Below are positions 7,301 through 9,917 of a DNA stretch of 9,917 nt, piece by piece. Every line of letters begins with the position of its first letter. Within the stretch, counting starts at the first letter, position 1. This stretch comes from Lachnospiraceae bacterium. Lineage in GTDB: Bacteria > Bacillota_A > Clostridia > Lachnospirales > Lachnospiraceae. The stretch spans positions 1 to 9,917 of the forward strand of contig JAFZKM010000176.1 in assembly GCA_017553665.1 (NCBI GenBank). The letters run 5' to 3'. Both the position numbers and the translations under genes were made by a program. Below the pieces are notes generated by a model. That model made no database searches. It saw only the letters and a list, made by a program, of their open reading frames with translations, and was not told where the DNA came from.

Positions 7301-7776
7301 ATAAGTATATTGCTTCTCTTTACGAGAAAAAGACCGAGGAGCTTCCGCCCGCCGGGACGAATCTGATACCGAACGGCGATTATACCGACATCACTTCGGG
7401 CTGGTGGATCACGAAGGAGCCCGCGGATGTGAAGGTTACGCTCGAGAACGGGGAGCTGGTACTGTCCAGTCTTTCGAATTTCTCGCTGGAGGTATGCCGC
7501 GACGTCCGGATAGAAAAGCCCGGCAAGTACCGTCTTTCGGTGGATTACCGCGGCACGAACACGACAGGCGTAAAGGTACAGCTCTTCCTGAAGCGGATCA
7601 CCTGCGACGGGGAGGTGTCCGGCACGAAGAACATTTATCCTTCGGATATAGATTTTGAGACGACTTCGCTCGTTCTGGACATTCCCGAAGCAGTGAACAC
7701 GAGAGTGGGAATCAAGATAGACGCTCCGCCCGTATCGGGAAGGATCAGGAATTTCAGGCTTGTGGAGATCCAATGA
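4375..7776 (+). CDS. LacI-type sensor / diguanylate cyclase / GH53 galactanase fusion
   Basis: The 1133-residue protein is one uninterrupted frame with no signal peptide or membrane helix. Residues 1-285 form a LacI/GalR-type sugar-binding domain lacking the helix-turn-helix (DVFICANDNIAAG at 195-207, RVTGFDN at 224-230), ending in a CGCP motif (284-287). Residues about 330-455 look GAF-like. Residues 465-615 are a GGDEF domain: DVLTGLYNR (471-479), FFDVDHFKKINDSYGH (504-519), GGDEF (547-551). It should make cyclic-di-GMP from two GTP; the usual RxxD inhibitory site is absent. Residues about 632-965 are a complete family 53 endo-beta-1,4-galactanase: DFHYSDYWADPGQQ (714-727), acid/base Glu771 in QIGNE, SFYSFWHG (843-850), nucleophile Glu874 in VVETAHPW, YYWEP (927-931). 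Residues 995-1133 resemble a carbohydrate-binding jelly roll (NLIPNGDY). Sensor-GGDEF proteins without the hydrolase occur in clostridia; joining GH53 is unusual. It probably reads and trims imported galacto-oligosaccharides, which is inference. Catalytic labels come from family knowledge. Confidence 0.92.
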   Translation: MKKIALITDGWRRYVTYAWVVGITQRAAQLGVDICLYTFNTNGNLSHDEKYNEGEYSLNEQIDFNVFDGIVFDCSNTEDPKVIEATVERLKASKVPVVSISYYVEGFHYVGNDNKNLIRAMVRHMYEEHGCLNMVFAGGPEHNYENIQRFEAFCETLREIGLPISEESYMFGDYGFDTGVRYFREWIEAGKPLPDVFICANDNIAAGMCKEALRLGYEVPKDFRVTGFDNLDKAAYYKPQIASVNHNRGTLGNRAFDVLNALMNHEKVDIYTYMQSEIVPAETCGCPNTGLVDYRDYAKWQIDWRVDLDRHEEHILELEKRFAECRNISGLIESFVSYIRNLDCSGIFICVDKALLEAMPESRFSEDKLDHDSLVVAAGEDHGRRLYSVRNFKDVKEYLASADRPRDYMFFPIHFRDQRVGTTILLEPDFLYDHPLFYDAHNTFINRLQNLFIRTQLENAAARMRGLYNRDVLTGLYNRITYNEMIVPKFADYRRDGIVCAMCFFDVDHFKKINDSYGHDFGDKVLLMIARAIKTSKPRDSYAYRFGGDEFVVFIPYATEEKVNRFISRVQDTLTSRNIEVSSGVIYTDPDSDRTSDDYLVMADKHMYEVKRARKSEMGEKPDVDRPIKGIGFFKGADISSIPEKEEKGLVFKDMDGTVKDPLELLDEYGLNSVRLRIWNDPSKVPEAGGYCDLKHTVAMARRIKERNMHFLLDFHYSDYWADPGQQKKPAAWEGLDFDDLTQAVYDYTHDVLVELSKNDALPDMVQIGNEVRSGILFPDGAVPNYRSLAKLINAGIRAVRDISENIEVMIHLDQGGRFFYLREWFDAMFAAGMDKIDAIGISFYSFWHGTFKDLKDSMAQLIDRYDLPVYVVETAHPWRHCELEHVNSDMMKMAGFPAGPEGQRKALQLIMQIAAEVSGDRKTGVYYWEPLCITDHDLGTWDENMGMMDTEGRLLPSFAVFKDFDPANPAIPDVDKYIASLYEKKTEELPPAGTNLIPNGDYTDITSGWWITKEPADVKVTLENGELVLSSLSNFSLEVCRDVRIEKPGKYRLSVDYRGTNTTGVKVQLFLKRITCDGEVSGTKNIYPSDIDFETTSLVLDIPEAVNTRVGIKIDAPPVSGRIRNFRLVEIQ

Positions 7777-7908
7777 ATAACGACATTACAACAGGTAAGA
7801 CAGCTATGCAGGGCCTGCACCGACAGGGTCTGCATGAAGGAGTGCGGGAGGCACCTGTACATTCCGGAGGTGATCGAGAGGGTACACAGGCTGCTCGGGG
7901 CGTATTGA
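7773..7908 (+). pseudogene. Frameshifted small cysteine-rich ORF
   Basis: An ATG at 7773 overlaps the stop of the large gene and has GTGGAG (7762-7767) five bases upstream. It opens MNNDITT and then continues into an unconvincing frame ending at 7920-7922. Removing one G of the pair at 7794-7795 moves translation into the +1 frame. That frame reads VRQLCRACTDRVC and continues with MKECGRHLYIPEVIERVHRLLGAY to a TGA at 7906-7908. The result would be a 44-residue protein with four cysteines spaced C-x2-C-x4-C-x3-C, suitable for metal binding, and an amphipathic C-terminal helix. The good frame has no start codon of its own apart from ATA at 7777. It may be a recent pseudogene, a base-call error, or a site of +1 frameshifting. 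No family was recognised. Confidence 0.45.
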
Positions 7909-7914
7909 CCTGTG

Positions 7915-7923
7915 TGATATGAT
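7915..7923 (+). promoter_or_regulatory. Extended -10 promoter before the lipoprotein gene
   Basis: TGA-TATGAT (7915-7923) is a -10 hexamer with one mismatch plus the TGN extension. No good -35 box lies at the right distance; TTGACC at 7905-7910 is only seven bases away. The predicted start near 7930 coincides with the first base of the 11-bp repeat array. Confidence 0.35.
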
Positions 7924-7930
7924 TGGGGTT

Positions 7931-7974
7931 GCAGGAATTTAGCAGGAATTTAGCAGGATTTTAGCAGGGTTAAG
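7931..7974 (+). repeat. Four tandem 11-bp repeats in the lipoprotein leader
   Basis: Four consecutive 11-base units are seen: GCAGGAATTTA (7931-7941), GCAGGAATTTA (7942-7952), GCAGGATTTTA (7953-7963) and a diverged GCAGGGTTAAG (7964-7974). The first two are identical and the third differs by one base. The last runs into the ribosome site AAGGGAG (7972-7978) of the gene at 7989. The period is close to one DNA helical turn, and each unit contains a Shine-Dalgarno-like AGGA or AGGG. Confidence 0.85.
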
Positions 7975-7988
7975 GGAGAACAAACAGT

Positions 7989-9917
7989 ATGGAAAACAAA
8001 AGAAAGGTTTTTGCGGGCTGCCGGGGAGGCATGCTCGTATTGGTTGTTTTGCTGTGCGTCGCGGTAATTGCCGGATGCCGCAAAAACACCGGAGACGGCA
8101 ATAACGGACAGGACGTGATCACAGAGGCGACGGCGACGCCGCAGCCTACTGCGACGCCTACACCCACGCCGATGCCTACGCCTACGCCGATACCTTTCGT
8201 GCAGCAGGCTTATGAGACACATGGAAGGGATGACGTATACCTGATCCCGATAGAGCAGGCGGGTGAGAATCAGGCGAGGATAGCCACGATCTGCGCCGGA
8301 GAATATGTACTCAACTGGTATTCAGTGTGGGGAGAGGAAGAAGACGCGCAGGCATCGAACGTTCTGATCCTCATGAGCCCGGGGATAAATACGGATCAAT
8401 ACAAAGCTTTGCCCGATTATTCGTTCAATCAGCCTTCCGTGCTCCGGGACGGAACGGTCATCCTTACGGAATATGAAAACGGGATGGTCCATGTACTGGA
8501 CAGCACCCTGACGGAGATCTGTTCATTCATTCCCGGCGGGGAAGGGGAAAATATACCGAGTACGGTCGGAGTGACCGATGACGGAACGATCTGGACCACC
8601 TGCGAGGGCAGCGCGAAGCTTTGCGCCTATGATCTTACGGGTGAGTTCAAAGCTGAGTATGACTACGACGATCTGCTTCTCGTGACCATGTATCTGGGCC
8701 GGCAGGACGGCAGGGAGTGCTTTTACACGAGCACCACGGGTGAAGTGTATCGCAACGGATACATGTATCTTTCCGCGGAGACGGGCGAGACCGAATACAG
8801 GGAGCGGAAAGAGACGGATCTGGGAGATGACTGGGACAGAAGCTCCTCGCTGCCGACGGGCGGATGGATCATGAACTGGTCAGAGTCGACATGGTTCCTT
8901 CATAAGCCGGGTTACGGTCTCGAAGGCATTACATTCCCGATGACCGACCGGGATGAAGGCATGAACTTCCTGGACGGAAACATTCTGTGCAGCTGCGCGG
9001 GCCATTGGATCAACGGCGTTGATGAGGGCAGGGATTACAGGATTTATGACCTCGAAAAGAGGACTGTATCCGGAATGCTCAAGGAGTCGGATATCCCGGA
9101 CTGCAGCTTTCTTTCGGCACAGGGAATGATCGGAGACGATTATGTCCTGATGCTCGCGCTGCATGAGGAGGAAGGGGAAGACCTGCTCTTATGGGCACCC
9201 GGAAAGGAGCGCGCTCCGATCGGCGGATTCTGCGATTTCGCGAAGGACGATCCGGATGAATACATTGCGGAGCGCCTCGAAATACTTAAGAATGAATACG
9301 GGATCGAGGTCACTCCCGACGCGCCTTCGGAAGAAAACGATACTCTCGGCGAAAAGATGGCAGAGATCGAGTATATCAATACTTTGATCCTTGCCGCTGA
9401 GGATGATCCCGATCTGTTCAGGACGGCGTCAGGTGAACCGGCCCGTCCAGAGAACATGCGCAGCAATGACGGAGCGCATTACGAATTCAACCCGCATGTT
9501 TTTTCAAAGTACTATCTGATGGAGCACGGTGAAGAGAGACGCGACACTTTCTACAGATATGTCGACGCGCTCAGGGCCGGCGAGGACAGTTTTGAATGCC
9601 CGAATATCGGCGCGGCGAGCTGGTCAAGCGGAAGGCTTGCGACATATTTCTTCCCTGTCGGGGCGGTATACTGCTACGCGGAATACGACGGGAACGGCAG
9701 GGCAAATATCACCTACAGCATCCCCAAGGAGGAGTTCCTCGAAAAAGAGCGTGAATTCGAAAAGATGGTCAAGGATATCGTCAATGATGTCGTGGAGGAT
9801 GATTATACCGACCTTGAGAAGGCATTGGCGCTGTATGAGTTCATGACCGAGTACTGCGTTTACGATTATGATATGCTGTACAATATCACCGATTGGATGG
9901 ACAGGCAGTCCGGCTAC
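7989..9917 (+). CDS. Lipoprotein with propeller-like and transglutaminase-like regions (partial)
   Basis: The frame is open from ATG 7989 to the window edge (643 codons, no stop), so the C-terminus is missing. AAGGGAG lies ten bases before the start. Residues 1-29 are a lipoprotein signal peptide (MENKRK, then a hydrophobic stretch) with lipobox IAGC, so Cys30 should be lipidated and anchor the protein outside the membrane. Residues 45-69 are a Thr-Pro-rich spacer (TATPTPTPMPTPTP), as in many cell-surface proteins of Lachnospiraceae. Residues about 70-430 contain repeated strand-turn patterns such as GTVILTEYENGMVHVLD and GTIWTTCEG, resembling a beta-propeller, though no blade count is claimed. 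The end, about 604-643 (LEKALALYEFMTEYCVYDYD), matches the helix that opens transglutaminase-like domains. The Cys-His-Asp residues would lie beyond the window. Cell-wall or surface-protein processing is possible but unproven. Transcription is probably separate from the upstream gene. Confidence 0.85.
   Translation, partial: MENKRKVFAGCRGGMLVLVVLLCVAVIAGCRKNTGDGNNGQDVITEATATPQPTATPTPTPMPTPTPIPFVQQAYETHGRDDVYLIPIEQAGENQARIATICAGEYVLNWYSVWGEEEDAQASNVLILMSPGINTDQYKALPDYSFNQPSVLRDGTVILTEYENGMVHVLDSTLTEICSFIPGGEGENIPSTVGVTDDGTIWTTCEGSAKLCAYDLTGEFKAEYDYDDLLLVTMYLGRQDGRECFYTSTTGEVYRNGYMYLSAETGETEYRERKETDLGDDWDRSSSLPTGGWIMNWSESTWFLHKPGYGLEGITFPMTDRDEGMNFLDGNILCSCAGHWINGVDEGRDYRIYDLEKRTVSGMLKESDIPDCSFLSAQGMIGDDYVLMLALHEEEGEDLLLWAPGKERAPIGGFCDFAKDDPDEYIAERLEILKNEYGIEVTPDAPSEENDTLGEKMAEIEYINTLILAAEDDPDLFRTASGEPARPENMRSNDGAHYEFNPHVFSKYYLMEHGEERRDTFYRYVDALRAGEDSFECPNIGAASWSSGRLATYFFPVGAVYCYAEYDGNGRANITYSIPKEEFLEKEREFEKMVKDIVNDVVEDDYTDLEKALALYEFMTEYCVYDYDMLYNITDWMDRQSGY

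Noticed and set aside
6226..7776. Separate GH53 gene starting at the internal ATG 6226
   Set aside because: The ribosome site is poor, the frame is continuous with the GGDEF domain, and a short linker joins the two domains; a single fusion is the simpler reading.
7950..8222. Minus-strand arginine-rich frame opposite the lipoprotein start
   Set aside because: The Arg runs come from the reverse of the Thr-Pro linker codons; the plus-strand lipoprotein with signal peptide and lipobox explains the DNA.
9529..9846. 105-codon plus-strand frame inside the lipoprotein gene
   Set aside because: Out of frame with the continuous lipoprotein frame, Ser/Arg-rich, no ribosome site and no domain.

Overview
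The window appears to come from a low-to-mid GC Firmicute of the Lachnospiraceae type (Butyrivibrio/Roseburia-like rumen or gut anaerobe). This is inferred from several traits: strong AGGAG-type ribosome binding sites, a LytTR + DUF3021 regulatory pair beside an ABC-2 transporter, a LacI-type sensor fused to GGDEF, and a lipoprotein with a Thr-Pro-rich linker. By eye the coding DNA is about half GC. All five complete genes and the large partial one read on the + strand. No rRNA, tRNA, CRISPR or insertion sequence was seen.

Layout. Positions 1-280 are a divergent intergenic region. It holds a good minus-strand promoter, the probable first codons of a gene leaving the left edge, and a doubtful small minus ORF. 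Positions 281-1784 encode a two-gene ABC exporter (ATPase, then six-helix permease). A nested inverted repeat at 1811-1861 separates it from a LytTR DNA-binding regulator (1887-2345). A DUF3021-type four-helix membrane protein follows (2351-2809, possibly from 2342). The four genes look like one LytTR regulatory system with its transporter. Positions 2875-4323 encode an unrecognised 482-residue cytoplasmic protein made almost entirely of internal repeats, with its own extended -10 promoter.

The most striking gene is at 4375-7776. It encodes one 1133-residue protein with no signal peptide or membrane helix. In order it carries a LacI/GalR-type sugar-binding domain without a helix-turn-helix, a GAF-like segment, a GGDEF diguanylate cyclase with an intact GGDEF motif, a full-length glycoside hydrolase family 53 endo-beta-1,4-galactanase with both catalytic glutamates, and a C-terminal jelly-roll domain resembling a carbohydrate-binding module. 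This suggests a cytoplasmic device that couples galactan or galacto-oligosaccharide availability to cyclic-di-GMP. The coupling is inference; the domain order is read directly.

It is followed by a short cysteine-rich reading frame that seems to be broken by one base (7773-7908). Next come four tandem 11-bp repeats (7931-7974) beginning where transcription from an extended -10 promoter should start. The last gene is a lipoprotein (7989 to the window end, partial) with a Thr-Pro linker, a beta-propeller-like middle and the beginning of a transglutaminase-like domain.
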